NCBI GenBank assembly: GCA_963838795.1
Contig: CAWISL010000018.1
Span: 168,795-232,794 of the forward strand
Direction of reading: 5' to 3'
DNA from: JAIBJN01 sp963838795
GTDB taxonomy: Bacteria; Actinomycetota; Thermoleophilia; Gaiellales; Gaiellaceae
Length of the DNA: 64,000 nucleotides
Shown here in pieces: positions 7,977-17,623 of the stretch. Position 1 is the first letter of the stretch. Every line of letters starts with the position of its first letter. Made by a program: the position numbers and the translations under genes. The notes beneath the pieces were generated by a model. It was not told the DNA's origin and did not search any database. It worked only from the letters and a program-made list of their open reading frames with translations.

Positions 7977-7982
7977 TAGAGT
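7977..7982 (+). promoter_or_regulatory. -10 element of the ABC exporter operon (leaderless)
   Basis: TAGAGT is followed by seven bases (GGCGGCC) and ATG 7990. The arrangement predicts a leaderless mRNA for the ATPase gene. Confidence 0.5.
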
Positions 7983-7989
7983 GGCGGCC

Positions 7990-8753
<764 letters not shown>

Positions 8754-8757
<4 letters not shown>

Positions 8758-11334
8758 TCCGGGTCGCCCTCAGGGGCCTGCTCGGCCGCAAGCTCAGGGC
8801 GACTCTCACCGCACTCGCGATCATCCTCGGTGTCGCCATGATGAGCGGCACGTTCGTCCTCACGGACACGATCGACAAGGCGTTCTCGACCATCTTCGAC
8901 GAGTCCTACGCCGGGACCGACGTGGTCGTCTCCGGCAAGGGCGCCGACATCAGCGTCCAGGGCCTCGAGGCCGAGGCGCCGCCCATCGACGAGTCGCTCG
9001 TCGCGGAGGTCAACGCCCTCCCGGACGTCGAGATCGCGTCGGGAAGCGTGGCCGACGAGACGAACACGAAGATCATCGGCTCGGACGGCAAGGCCATCAA
9101 CACGCAGGGCGCCCCCAGCCTCGGCTTCGGGATCGACACCGGCCCCGAGGTCGAGCGCTTCAACCCGCTCAACCTCGTCGAGGGTGCCTGGGCCGATGGG
9201 GCCGGGCAGGTCGTCATCGACGCCGGCACCGCCGACCGCGAGGGCTACGAGGTCGGCGACACGATTCAGATCTCGACGCTGCAGCCGAAGCAGGACTTCG
9301 AGCTGACCGGCATTGCCAAGTTCGGCGACGTCGACTCGCTTGGGACCGCGACCTTCGCCATCTTCGACCTGCCGACCGCGCAGCGGCTGCTCGACCGAGA
9401 GGGCAAGGTCGACGAGATCTCCGTCGCCGGTGTCGAGGGGACGACGCCTGAGCAGCTGATCGAGGAGATCCAGCCGGTCCTGCCGGCCGACGCGCAGGTG
9501 CGCTCCGCGCAGGTGGAGGCGGGTGAGGACAAGGACGACGTCAACGAGTTCATCAACTTCATCCGATACTTCCTGCTCGCGTTCGCGGCAATCGCGCTTT
9601 TCGTCGGCGCGTTCGTCATCTTCAACACGCTCTCGATCACGGTCGCGCAGCGCACTCGCGAGTTCGCGACCATGCGAACCGTCGGCGCTTCGCGCCGCCA
9701 GGTTCTCTGGTCTGTGATCGTCGAGGCGCTCACGATCGGATTCATCGCGTCCGTGATCGGTCTGTTCGCCGGCCTCGGGCTAGCGATCGGGCTCAACGAG
9801 CTCTTCAAGGCCCTCGACTTCGAGCTTCCCACCGCAGACACCGTCTTCGCCACGCGAACGATTGTCGTCTCCTTGCTCGTGGGGACAGGCATCACGCCTT
9901 GTCGCCGGGGTTCTTCCGGCAATCCGGGCCACGCGCGTGCCGCCGATCGCCGCCGTCCGCGAGGGCTTCACCCTCCCGAAGTCGCGCCTCGCGCCGTTCG
10001 TCCCGTACATCGCGCTCGCGGTGATCGCGCTCGCGCTCTTCCTCCTGGGCTACTCGATGTTTCGAGACGATCTCGACACCGCAGCCCGGCTGCTCTTGAT
10101 CGCCGGCGGCGTTCTCCTCCTGTTCGTCGGCGTGGCGATGATCTCGGCGCGGCTCGTCCAGCCGCTGGCCGCAATCGTCGGCTGGCCGGCTCGTGCGTTG
10201 GGGGGTCCGGCCGGCAAGCTCGCCCGTGGGAATTCCGTCCGCAACCCGGGCCGCACCGCAGCCACCGCCGCCGCACTCATGATCGGCATCGCCCTCGTGA
10301 CTTTCGTGGCGGTGCTCGCCAACGGCATGAAGGCCTCCAACCGCGGCGCGATCGAGGAGCAGGTGAGCGCAGACTACGTCGTCACGGCCCAGGACGGCTT
10401 CACGCCGTTCGTCGCCGCGGCCGGAGACGAGATCGGCACCTCCGACGACGCGGAGGTCGTGTCGAGCGTGCGCGCAGATCTCGGCAAGGTGGGAGACGCC
10501 TCCACATACGTGACCGGCATCGACCCGAGAACCATCCTCGAGACGTACACCTTCGACTGGAAGGAAGGCGACGACGCGGTCGTGCGGAACCTGGGCCCGA
10601 ACCAGGCCATCGTCGACGCCAAGTTCGCCGAGGACAACGACATCGCCGTCGGCGACACGATCTCGATCCTGACGCCCTCGAACCAAACACTCGATCGGCA
10701 GGTCGTCGGCCTCTACGAGCCGCCCCCGTTCTACCCGCTCCTGGGCGGCGTCTCGATCACCACCCAGACCTTCGACTCCTACTTCGAGCGGCCGCGGAAC
10801 CAGTTCACGTTCGTGAACGTCCCCGGCGACCCGACCGACGCGACGACCCAGTCGCTCGAGGCGGCCGTCGCCGGCTTCCCCGACGCCAAGGTGCAGACGC
10901 GGGAGGCATGGATCGATCAGCAGGACCAGGACTTCAACCAGTTCCTCCTGATGCTCTACATCCTCCTCCTCCTCGTCGTGATCGTGAGCATCTTCGGGAT
11001 GGTCAACACGCTCGTCCTCTCGGTCTTCGAGCGGACGCGCGAGCTAGGCATGCTGCGGGCGGTCGGGATGACCCAGCGGCAGACCCGCCGCATGGTGCGG
11101 CACGAGAGCATCATCACCGCGCTGATCGGCGCCGCTCTCGGGCTCCCGCTCGGCATCTTCCTCGCCGCGCTCGTGACCCGCGCGCTGCAGGAGTTCGACG
11201 TCCGCTTCTCGATCCCGTGGGATCAGCTCGTCTTCTTCGCGATCGTGGCCGTGATCGTCGGGATCGTGGCGGCGATCTTCCCGGCCCGGCGCGCCGCGAA
11301 GCTCAACGTTTTGCGGGCACTCCAGTACGAGTAG
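8754..11334 (+). pseudogene. FtsX/MacB-type ABC permease with one frameshift
   Basis: The gene encodes a large exporter permease of about 860 residues with two FtsX-like units. The first frame (from GTG 8754) has an N-terminal helix (LTALAIILGVAMMSGTFVLT), an extracytoplasmic MacB-PCD-like domain, and helices ending TRTIVVSLLVGTGIT. At 9897-9898 an extra C shifts the frame. The second frame resumes exactly with LVAGVLPAIRATRVPPIAAV and runs to TAG 11332-11334 through a second extracytoplasmic domain and FtsX core (NTLVLSVFERTRELGMLRAVG). The protein is continuous apart from that base. Either the copy is a recent pseudogene or one base is wrong in the assembly; no known programmed +1 site is evident. 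The substrate is unknown. Confidence 0.85.
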
Positions 11335-11343
11335 AGCACTCCG

Positions 11344-12417
11344 TCAGTACGGCGTCGGCGCCGCTTCTGCGGCGTCGGCGACCGGCGCGCCCGTCAGCGC
11401 ACGCGGGATGCGCTCGATTGCCTCGTCGACGTCGGCGGCAGAGACGTCGAGGTGCGTGACTGCGCGAAGGACGTCCTTCCCCGTGGCGTAGGAGAGCAGG
11501 ACGCCCTCGGCCCGGACACGGGCGACCGCGTCGTCCGCGCCGAGCCCCAGCTCGCCCACGTCGACGAGGACGAAGTTCGTCTCGACCTGTTCGAGGTCGA
11601 CGGGCATCCCAGCCTCGACGAGCCCCGCGGCCAGCCGCCACGCGTTCGCATGATCGTCGGCGAGCCGCTCGACGTGGTGGTCGAGCGCGTAGAGCCCCCC
11701 CGCCGCCACGATCCCGGCCTGGCGCATTGCGCCGCCGAAGAGATGCTTGAGCCGCCGCGCCTTCGCCATTCGCTCCCCCGAGCCGGCGATCAGCGCGCCG
11801 AGCGGGCAACCCAGCCCCTTCGAGAGACAGAGGCTCACGGTGTCGAACTCCCGTCCGTACTCCGCCGCAGGGACACCGCCGGCAACGACGGCGTTCAGCA
11901 GCCGCGCGCCGTCGAGATGTGTCGCCAGCCCGCGGCCCCGGGCCTCCGCGGTCACCTCCCGCACCTGGCTCAGCGGCCAGACGCGCCCGCCGCCCCCGTT
12001 GTGCGTGTTCTCGACACAGATAAGCGTGGTCGGCGCCACGTGCAGGTCGCCGCGGTCGCTGACCGCCTCCCCGAGCTGCGCGGCGGTGAAGCGGCCGTCA
12101 TCGGTTTCGAGCGGCTTCATAACCAGTCCGGAGTGGACGGCCGGCCCGCCGAGCTCGTAGAGGAAGATGTGAGCCGCACCGTCGGCGATCACCTCGTCGC
12201 CGGGCTCGGTGAGAACACGCAGAGCGATCTGGTTCGCCATCGTCGCGGTCGGGACGAACACCGCTTCCTCGTGGCCGAGCAGCTCGGCGCCTCGCTCCTC
12301 CAGCCCGATCACGGTGGGGTCCTCCCGCTTCTGCTCGTCCCCGACGACCGCCTCGGAGATCGCCCGGCGCATCGCGGCCGTGGGCTGAGTGATGGTGTCG
12401 GTGCGGAGGTCGATCAC
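11344..12417 (-). CDS. Low-specificity threonine aldolase / beta-eliminating lyase
   Basis: This PLP-dependent fold type I enzyme of 357 residues probably cleaves L-threonine or allo-threonine to glycine and acetaldehyde. Family marks are MIDLRTDTITQPTAAM at the start, FVPTATMANQIAL, ICVENTHNGGGG, THLDGARLLNA, and the PLP lysine in SLCLSKGLGCPLGALI. The last coding part is Ala-rich and ends close to the end of the convergent permease gene (9 bp apart). GTG 12417 overlaps the MFS stop (GTGA), yet a TACGGT box 6 bp upstream could also start a leaderless mRNA. Extension upstream in frame is a shadow of the MFS gene. Confidence 0.9.
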   Translation of the reverse strand: MIDLRTDTITQPTAAMRRAISEAVVGDEQKREDPTVIGLEERGAELLGHEEAVFVPTATMANQIALRVLTEPGDEVIADGAAHIFLYELGGPAVHSGLVMKPLETDDGRFTAAQLGEAVSDRGDLHVAPTTLICVENTHNGGGGRVWPLSQVREVTAEARGRGLATHLDGARLLNAVVAGGVPAAEYGREFDTVSLCLSKGLGCPLGALIAGSGERMAKARRLKHLFGGAMRQAGIVAAGGLYALDHHVERLADDHANAWRLAAGLVEAGMPVDLEQVETNFVLVDVGELGLGADDAVARVRAEGVLLSYATGKDVLRAVTHLDVSAADVDEAIERIPRALTGAPVADAAEAAPTPY

Positions 12418-13685
12418 GCGCCCACCGTACCTGGGGGCACAACCGGTTGCAGCCTCCCCGGAGAGCGCGACAGCAAGAGAAACGCGCCCCCGGCGACGAG
12501 CAGCGCGGCGGTCCCGCTCACGGTGAGCGCCACGGCCGTCCCACCCGAGGCGGCCAGCCACCCGGCGAGCAGACCGCCGAGTGGAGCGGCGCCGTTGAAG
12601 GCGAAGTAGTAGAAGCCCATCATCCGCCCGCGCAGCCGATCCGGCGTCGAGAGCTGGAGCGAGGCGTTCGCATTCGACGTCCACAGGGTGAATGCGAGCC
12701 CGGCCACGACAAGCAGCGGCGCGACGCCGGCGAGCGTCGACTGCGGGGCCAGGGCGAGCTCGGAGAGGCCGAAGGCCGCCGTTCCCGCAAGGACGAGCCG
12801 CGGGCTCGCGCGCGAGATCGCGGCCGAGACGAGAGCTCCGACGAGCGCGCCGGCGCCGAAGCACGCGGTCACGATCCCGAGCACCTCTGGCCCTGCGCCC
12901 AGCGTTTGCTTGGTGAGCACGGGCAAGAGCACGTTGAAGTTGAAGGAGAGCGTTGTCACGAGCAGCACCGTGGCGAGGAGCACGCCGGCGAGCGGAACAC
13001 GGCGCACGAACGCGAACGCCTCACGGCTCCCGCGCACGAACGTCGGACGCTCGTCGCCGCGGTCGAGGGCAACGAGCTCCTCCGGCCGAATCAGCCTCAG
13101 GCTCGCCAGCACCGCCACGAAGCTGAGGGCGTTGAGGAGAAAGCAGGCGCCGGGCCCGGCGGCGGCGATGACCGCCCCGCCCAGGGCGGGGCCGAGCACC
13201 CGCGTCCCGTTGAAGAGCCCCGAGTTGAGCGCCACGGCGTTGGGAAGCTCGTCCCGACCCACGAGCTGGAACGTGAAGGCCTGGCGCGCGGGGTGGTCGA
13301 CGACCAGTGAGATGCCGCGAAGCCCCGTGAGCAGGTAGACCATCCAGGGCTCGACCACGCCGCCCAGCGTGATCGCCGCCAGCGCGGCGGCGAAGGCCAT
13401 CGACGCCGCCTGGGTGGCGATCACGGTCTTGCGCACATCGAGCCGGTCCACGAGGACCCCGCTGAACAGGCCGAGCACGGTCGCCGGCAAGAACTGGCAC
13501 AGCATCAGCAGCCCCACGGCGAGCGGCGATCCGGTCAGCTCGAGGATCAGCCACGCGGCCGCGATGTTCTGCATCCAGGTGCCGGTCACCGAGACGACCT
13601 GCCCCGAGAAGAAGATCCGGTAGTTCCTGTGCTTGCGGAGGCTCGTCCAGGTGCGGCGGTTGGCGCGCAGGAACGCCGCCGTCAC
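12414..13685 (-). CDS. MFS exporter
   Basis: This 423-residue membrane protein of the major facilitator superfamily has about 10-12 hydrophobic segments. It begins with a cytoplasmic FLRANRRTWTSLRKHRNYRI stretch, then FFSGQVVSVTGTWMQNIAAAWLIL, typical of the enterobactin exporter/MFS_3 group (EntS-like). The RLDVRKTVI motif in the loop between helices 2 and 3 matches the MFS motif A position. It starts with GTG overlapping the marR stop (GTGA) and its TGA overlaps the aldolase GTG, so marR, this gene and the aldolase form one coupled operon. A drug or metabolite efflux role under MarR control is inferred. Confidence 0.88.
   Translation of the reverse strand: MTAAFLRANRRTWTSLRKHRNYRIFFSGQVVSVTGTWMQNIAAAWLILELTGSPLAVGLLMLCQFLPATVLGLFSGVLVDRLDVRKTVIATQAASMAFAAALAAITLGGVVEPWMVYLLTGLRGISLVVDHPARQAFTFQLVGRDELPNAVALNSGLFNGTRVLGPALGGAVIAAAGPGACFLLNALSFVAVLASLRLIRPEELVALDRGDERPTFVRGSREAFAFVRRVPLAGVLLATVLLVTTLSFNFNVLLPVLTKQTLGAGPEVLGIVTACFGAGALVGALVSAAISRASPRLVLAGTAAFGLSELALAPQSTLAGVAPLLVVAGLAFTLWTSNANASLQLSTPDRLRGRMMGFYYFAFNGAAPLGGLLAGWLAASGGTAVALTVSGTAALLVAGGAFLLLSRSPGRLQPVVPPGTVGA
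12424..12429 (-). promoter_or_regulatory. Internal -10 element before the aldolase gene
   Basis: TACGGT on the minus strand is followed by GGGCGC and the GTG of the aldolase gene. It lies inside the last codons of the MFS gene, so the aldolase may be expressed both by coupling and from its own leaderless promoter. Confidence 0.4.
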
Positions 13686-14119
13686 GCGTCGTCCTCGAGC
13701 AGGCGCCGGAGCGCAGGAAGCGCGGCCTCGAGCGAAGCGAGCTCATCCGCGTCGAGACGCTCGAGCCGTGCCGCGAGCCAGGCCGTGCGCCGCCTCCGGG
13801 CCGAGCGGAGGATGCGCAGACCTCTATCCGTCAGGGCCAGCTCGACCCGGCGCCGATCGCGCACCGACCGTCGGCGCGCGACCAGCCCACCGGCCTCCAG
13901 GCGATCGACGTAAGCGGTCATCGCCGGCGGTGACACGCCCTCCCGGTCGGCGAGCTCGCGCACGCCGATCCCAGGGTTCGAGCGGATCGCCCAGAGGAGC
14001 GACGCCTGGCCGCCCGTGATCCCGAGCGGGGCCAGCTCCTTGCGTAGCCGCCGGTTGAGGTGAAAGAGCGTCGGGCGAAGCCCGTTGGCGATCGCGATTG
14101 GATCGAAAGTCGTTAACAT
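13682..14119 (-). CDS. MarR-family transcriptional regulator
   Basis: The 145-residue winged-helix regulator has an N-terminal dimerisation helix (FHLNRRLRKELAPLG), a helix-turn-helix around GIGVRELADREGVSPPAMTA with YVDRLEAGGLVARR following, and the wing RRSVRDRRRVELALTDRG. Its DNA target is probably the palindrome that overlaps its own start codon, giving autorepression of the marR-MFS-aldolase operon until a ligand binds. ATG 14119 follows a TAGGAT box by 8 bp, so the mRNA is predicted to be leaderless. Confidence 0.92.
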   Translation of the reverse strand: MLTTFDPIAIANGLRPTLFHLNRRLRKELAPLGITGGQASLLWAIRSNPGIGVRELADREGVSPPAMTAYVDRLEAGGLVARRRSVRDRRRVELALTDRGLRILRSARRRRTAWLAARLERLDADELASLEAALPALRRLLEDDA

Positions 14120-14133
14120 TGTTAACTATCCTA
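14112..14133 (-). promoter_or_regulatory. marR -10 element and palindromic operator
   Basis: GTTAACATTGTTAAC at 14112-14126 is a perfect inverted repeat (two GTTAAC halves, 3-bp spacer) that covers the marR ATG. The TAGGAT box is at 14128-14133 on the minus strand. A MarR dimer bound here would block transcription initiation. Confidence 0.6.
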
Positions 14134-14477
14134 CCGAGGAGACCGAGCCGACGCATCACCCGTTCGCGGCGGCTAGCGTAGTGCGCCGGTGGACCTCGAT
14201 CTCCTCGAGCGAGGCTCTCGCCGACCGGGCGAGCCCGCGTACCGCGTCGGCCAGGCCTGGGAGTGAGCCGCGCGAGGCAATCGGGGTACGAGGCGATGAC
14301 GTACCTCCCGCGCTTCGCCGACCAGGCATGTGGCTCAGGCCTCGGCAATACCTTTCTCGACACAGCTCCTGCAAGCCTTTCCACGATCCGTCACACACAC
14401 GCGCGGATCTGATCGATAGCGTCGAGAACGGGTGGTGGCCCGGGGTGGCCCCGTCGGCGAAGAGCCAGAGCGCCGCG
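14134..14477. other. Intergenic stretch between the ankyrin and marR operons
   Basis: No gene is supported. One minus-strand frame reads a coding-like IASRGSLPGLADAVRGLARS ending near 14157, possibly a decayed gene end, but no start or upstream homology is seen. No clear terminator was found for the gcv/ankyrin operon, which should end here. Confidence 0.3.
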
Positions 14478-15035
14478 TCAGCCGGCTGGGCGACCCGAGA
14501 GCCGGTCGGCAAGCTCCGGGTGCCCGCCCTCGCGCGCGAAGTCGGCGGCGGCGCGGCCGTCGTCGGCCGCGAGCGCCGGATCCGCGCCGTGCGCGAGTAG
14601 GAGCTCAGCGAGCGGCTCGTCGCCGTGCTGTGCGGCCGCGTGCAGCGCCGTGAAGCCGCCGCGCTGCTGCGTGTTCGGGTCCGCTCCGCGCTCGAGGAGG
14701 AGCGCAGCGGTCTCCTCCTCACGCGCTGCGGCGGCACTCTGGAGCGGCGTCACCTGCAGCTGCTCGTTGCGTGCCACGACGTCTACCGGCGCGCCTCGCT
14801 CCACGAGGAGCCGCGCAGTGTCCGGTCGCCGAAAGAACGCGGCCAGGTGAAGCGGCGTGAAGCCGTCCTCCGTCCACGCGCCGACCAGGCCGGGATCGGC
14901 CCCGAGCAGCTCGTCGACCCGCTCCGACCGGCCGACGGCGGCCGCCTCGAAGATGTCGAGCTCAGGATCTTCCGCAAGGATCTGCTCGACGCGATCCCGA
15001 TCACCCTGATAGACGGCTTCGAGCAGCTCACTCAA
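14478..15035 (-). CDS. Ankyrin-repeat protein
   Basis: The 185-residue soluble protein consists of about five ankyrin repeats, for example DGFTPLHLAAFFRRPDTARL, then LLVERGAPVDVV, TPLQSAAAAREEETAALLLE, GGFTALHAAAQHGDEPLAEL and LLAHGADPALAADDGRAAAD. The start is TTG 15035, whose TTGAGTGA overlaps the TGA of the cupin gene by 8 bp; no better start exists. The repeats mediate protein binding and the partner is unknown. It is the last gene of a run of overlapping genes that begins at gcvT. Confidence 0.85.
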   Translation of the reverse strand: MSELLEAVYQGDRDRVEQILAEDPELDIFEAAAVGRSERVDELLGADPGLVGAWTEDGFTPLHLAAFFRRPDTARLLVERGAPVDVVARNEQLQVTPLQSAAAAREEETAALLLERGADPNTQQRGGFTALHAAAQHGDEPLAELLLAHGADPALAADDGRAAADFAREGGHPELADRLSGRPAG

Positions 15036-15387
15036 AGAAGGTGTCCTCGTCCGAGTAGGCTGGCGCGCAACAGCAGAGGAAGCGCAAGTCGCCGCCGGGG
15101 CCGGCTCGGATCTCGTGCCAGGCGCGCGGCGGGATGAGGACGGCGTCCCCTCGACCGACGTCACACTCGTCGCCGTCGACCTCCATCCGGCCGAAGCCGT
15201 CGAGCACCACATAGATCTCTTCTGTTCGAGCGTGATAGTGGCGCCGCGTTCGAGCGCCGGCCACGAGTGTCGCCTCCGCGAGACTCTGCCCGGAGGCGCC
15301 ACCGAGGCGCGCGTCGAGGAGGACGCGGATGGTCGAGCCGTCGAGCGTCGTGAACGCTTCGGCCTGCTCGCGGCTCCGCACCTCCAC
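15028..15387 (-). CDS. Cupin-domain protein
   Basis: A single small cupin barrel of 119 residues. The metal-binding motif 1 is RRHYHARTEEIYVVLDGFGR (His-x-His and Glu), and motif 2 is PRAWHEIRA. A Cys-Cys-Cys run (FLCCCAPAYSDEDTFFE) near the C terminus is unusual and could bind metal or form a disulfide. The reaction cannot be told. The GTG start overlaps the TAG of the preceding HEAT-like gene by one base, and its stop overlaps the ankyrin gene start, so tight translational coupling is likely. Confidence 0.88.
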   Translation of the reverse strand: MEVRSREQAEAFTTLDGSTIRVLLDARLGGASGQSLAEATLVAGARTRRHYHARTEEIYVVLDGFGRMEVDGDECDVGRGDAVLIPPRAWHEIRAGPGGDLRFLCCCAPAYSDEDTFFE

Positions 15388-16127
15388 TAGGCACCCCTCG
15401 CCCGCAGGGTCGCCGCTGCCGACCCGGCCGCGTCGCGCTCCTCGCGCTCGTCGGCTGTCGCCGCGCGTTGGTCGATGAAACCGAGGACGCTGGTATCGCC
15501 GGCCTCAGCGAGGGCCTTCATCGCCGCGATCCTCTCGACGGCCGAGCTCGAGTGCAGCCTGCGCCTCAGGTCCGGGAGTGCCAGCCGGATCGCTTCCGGG
15601 CCGAGGCCCACAACCGCGGAGACCGCGGCGTCGCGCACCTCCGGGACACGGTCCCGAGTCAACGAGAGGACGAGCCTCGTTCCGCCCTCCCCGAGGATCT
15701 CAGCGGCCGCGGCCGGAATCCATGCGCGCACGCGGCTGTCGGCGTGCCGCGAAAGAGCGTCCAGCACGACCGCTGCGCGGCCGCGATCCTTGCGGAGCAG
15801 GTCGAGCTCGCGGGCCAACGCCGTTTCGCCCTCAGGCCCGGCCTCGATCGCGGCGGCGATGGCGTCTGCGCGGTCGTCTCGCCAGAGACCCTCGAGCCGC
15901 GCGAGCGTCCGACGCGTCCAGCCCCTCTCCGCGAAGCGACGGCGAACAGCCTGCTGAAGATCGTCCTCGTCGGCGGCCCGTTCGAGGAGCACCTCCTGCA
16001 ACGCCAGTCGCTCATCGGAGCTCATCCCTTCCGCCATGCGCTCGACCGCGGCGATGAACTCGTTGCCGTCGAGTGCCTGCGAGAGGGCGTCAACGCGCAC
16101 TCCGATCTCCCGCTTGGCAGAGGTCAC
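15387..16127 (-). CDS. HEAT-repeat-like helical protein
   Basis: The 246-residue protein is all helical by composition. In the second half, HEAT/PBS-lyase-like repeats can be read: LSRHADSRVRAWIPAAAAEI, VLSLTRDRVPEVRDAAVSAV, LPDLRRRLHSSSAVERIAAM. The N-terminal part resembles a helical bundle with SSDERLALQEVLLERAADED. No catalytic motif is visible and a scaffold role is inferred. Its GTG overlaps the gcvPB stop (GTGA), which ties it to the glycine cleavage operon. No family name is claimed. Confidence 0.8.
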   Translation of the reverse strand: MTSAKREIGVRVDALSQALDGNEFIAAVERMAEGMSSDERLALQEVLLERAADEDDLQQAVRRRFAERGWTRRTLARLEGLWRDDRADAIAAAIEAGPEGETALARELDLLRKDRGRAAVVLDALSRHADSRVRAWIPAAAAEILGEGGTRLVLSLTRDRVPEVRDAAVSAVVGLGPEAIRLALPDLRRRLHSSSAVERIAAMKALAEAGDTSVLGFIDQRAATADEREERDAAGSAAATLRARGA

Positions 16128-17623
16128 GCGCCCTTTTGTGCCTCGAGCGGCTCGCCGGCGGCCCGCTTGGGCTCCGTGCCCGGATGCTCGTCGAATCCGT
16201 ACTTGACGATGGCGCGCTTCGCAGCCTTGACCTCGTCGAGACGCCGCACCGGCCGCCGGTGCGGGGCGTCCTTCAGCGCCCGCGGATCGGAGGCCGCCTC
16301 GTCGGCGATATCGCGCATCGCGTGGATGAATTCATCGAGGGTCTCCTTGGCCTCGGTCTCGGTCGGCTCGATCATCAGGGCCTCGGGAACGACGAGTGGG
16401 AAGTAGATCGTGGGCGGATGGAACCCGTGGTCCATCAACCCCTTGGCAACGTCGAGGGCGGTGATTCCATGGTCTCGCTTGAGGTTCCGCGCCGAGAGGA
16501 CGAACTCGTGCATGCAGAGCCGGTCGAACGGGAGGTCGTAGACGTCCCGCAGCCGGGCCAGGAGGTAGTTCGCGTTCAGCACCGCCACCTCGGACATCTC
16601 GCGGAGCGAAGGCCCGTAGGCTCGAATGAACGCGTAGGAGCGCACGAACACGCCGAACGGACCGCAGTAGCCACGCACCTTCCCGATGGTCTTCGGCCGA
16701 TCGAAGTCGAGGCGGAACTCCTCGCCGTCGCGCACGATCGCGGGAACCGGCAGATAGGGCTCGAGAATGTCGCGGACGGCGATCGGCCCGCCTCCGGGCC
16801 CGCCGCCGCCGTGTGGCTGCGAGAACGTCTTGTGCAGGTTGATGTGGACGATGTCGAACCCCATGTCCCCGGGCCGCGAGATCCCGCAGACGGCGTTCAG
16901 GTTCGCGCCGTCGTAGTAGAGGAGCGCGCCGGCCTCATGGAAGATGGCGGAGACCTCTTCGATGTGCTCGTCGAAGAGGCCGAGCGTCGACGGGTTCGTG
17001 AGCATGAGCCCGGCCGTTCGCTCATCAACCTTCGTCCTCAGGTCGGCGAGATCGAGGTTCCCGCGCTCGTCAGTCTCCACCTTCTGGAGCTCGAAGCCGG
17101 CCATGGCGACGCTGGCTGGGTTCGTGCCGTGGGCGGTGTCTGCGGTGATGACGACGCGCCGCTGGTCGGATTCGCCGCGGTCGGCGAAATACGCGCGCAT
17201 GAGCATCAAGCCGGTGAGCTCGCCCTGGGAACCGGCCGCCGGCTGAAGCGAGACAGCATGGAGGCCGCATACCTCGACCAGGATCTCCTGCAACCGCCAC
17301 ATGAGCTCGAGTGCGCCCTGTGCGCCCTCCTCCTCCTGGCATGGATGCAGATCGCGGAAGCCTGGCAGATTGACGACGCGCTCGTTCACCCGCGGGTTGT
17401 GCTTCATCGTGCAGGAGCCAAGCGGGTAGAAACCCGTGTCGACGCCGAAGTTCCGGTCGGCGAGCGCCGTGAAGTGGCGCACGAGCTCGGGCTCGGAGAT
17501 CTCCGGCAGACGCGGCGGCGTGCGGCGGGCCAGCTCCTCCGGGACCTCGGCTTTCGGAAGCTCGGAGCTCGGAAGCGTGCCGGCACGGCGGCCGGGCTTT
17601 GACTTCTCGAAGATGAGCTTCAT
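16124..17623 (-). CDS. gcvPB: Glycine dehydrogenase (decarboxylating) subunit 2
   Basis: This is the PLP-carrying half of the two-subunit P-protein, 499 residues. It decarboxylates glycine and passes the aminomethyl group to the lipoyl arm of GcvH. The PLP lysine lies in NLHKTFSQPHGGGGPGGGPI. Other family marks are SCTMKHNPRVNE, HPCQEEEGAQGALELMW, LQPAAGSQGELTGLMLMRAY and HGTNPASVAMAGF. ATG 17623 overlaps the gcvPA TGA (ATGA). The C-terminal residues after PHRRPVRRLDEVKAAKRAIV match the family end. Confidence 0.96.
   Translation of the reverse strand: MKLIFEKSKPGRRAGTLPSSELPKAEVPEELARRTPPRLPEISEPELVRHFTALADRNFGVDTGFYPLGSCTMKHNPRVNERVVNLPGFRDLHPCQEEEGAQGALELMWRLQEILVEVCGLHAVSLQPAAGSQGELTGLMLMRAYFADRGESDQRRVVITADTAHGTNPASVAMAGFELQKVETDERGNLDLADLRTKVDERTAGLMLTNPSTLGLFDEHIEEVSAIFHEAGALLYYDGANLNAVCGISRPGDMGFDIVHINLHKTFSQPHGGGGPGGGPIAVRDILEPYLPVPAIVRDGEEFRLDFDRPKTIGKVRGYCGPFGVFVRSYAFIRAYGPSLREMSEVAVLNANYLLARLRDVYDLPFDRLCMHEFVLSARNLKRDHGITALDVAKGLMDHGFHPPTIYFPLVVPEALMIEPTETEAKETLDEFIHAMRDIADEAASDPRALKDAPHRRPVRRLDEVKAAKRAIVKYGFDEHPGTEPKRAAGEPLEAQKGA

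Noticed and set aside
9885..9905. Programmed +1 frameshift in the permease
   Set aside because: There is no slippery CTT-TGA or CCC-type site, no nearby stop in the first frame and no stimulatory structure; a mutation or base error is simpler.
9898..11459. The first permease frame continuing after the frameshift to 11459
   Set aside because: After 9897 it is Arg-rich and unlike any permease, whereas the other frame continues the family exactly.
11344..12864. Aldolase fused to a 149-residue N-terminal extension
   Set aside because: The extension is the MFS gene in another frame; the family starts at MIDLRTDT and a -10 box lies right before that GTG.
14156..14737. Minus-strand ORF of 193 codons after the ankyrin gene
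   Set aside because: Its first part is the ankyrin gene in another frame; the remaining part has no start and no recognisable homology.
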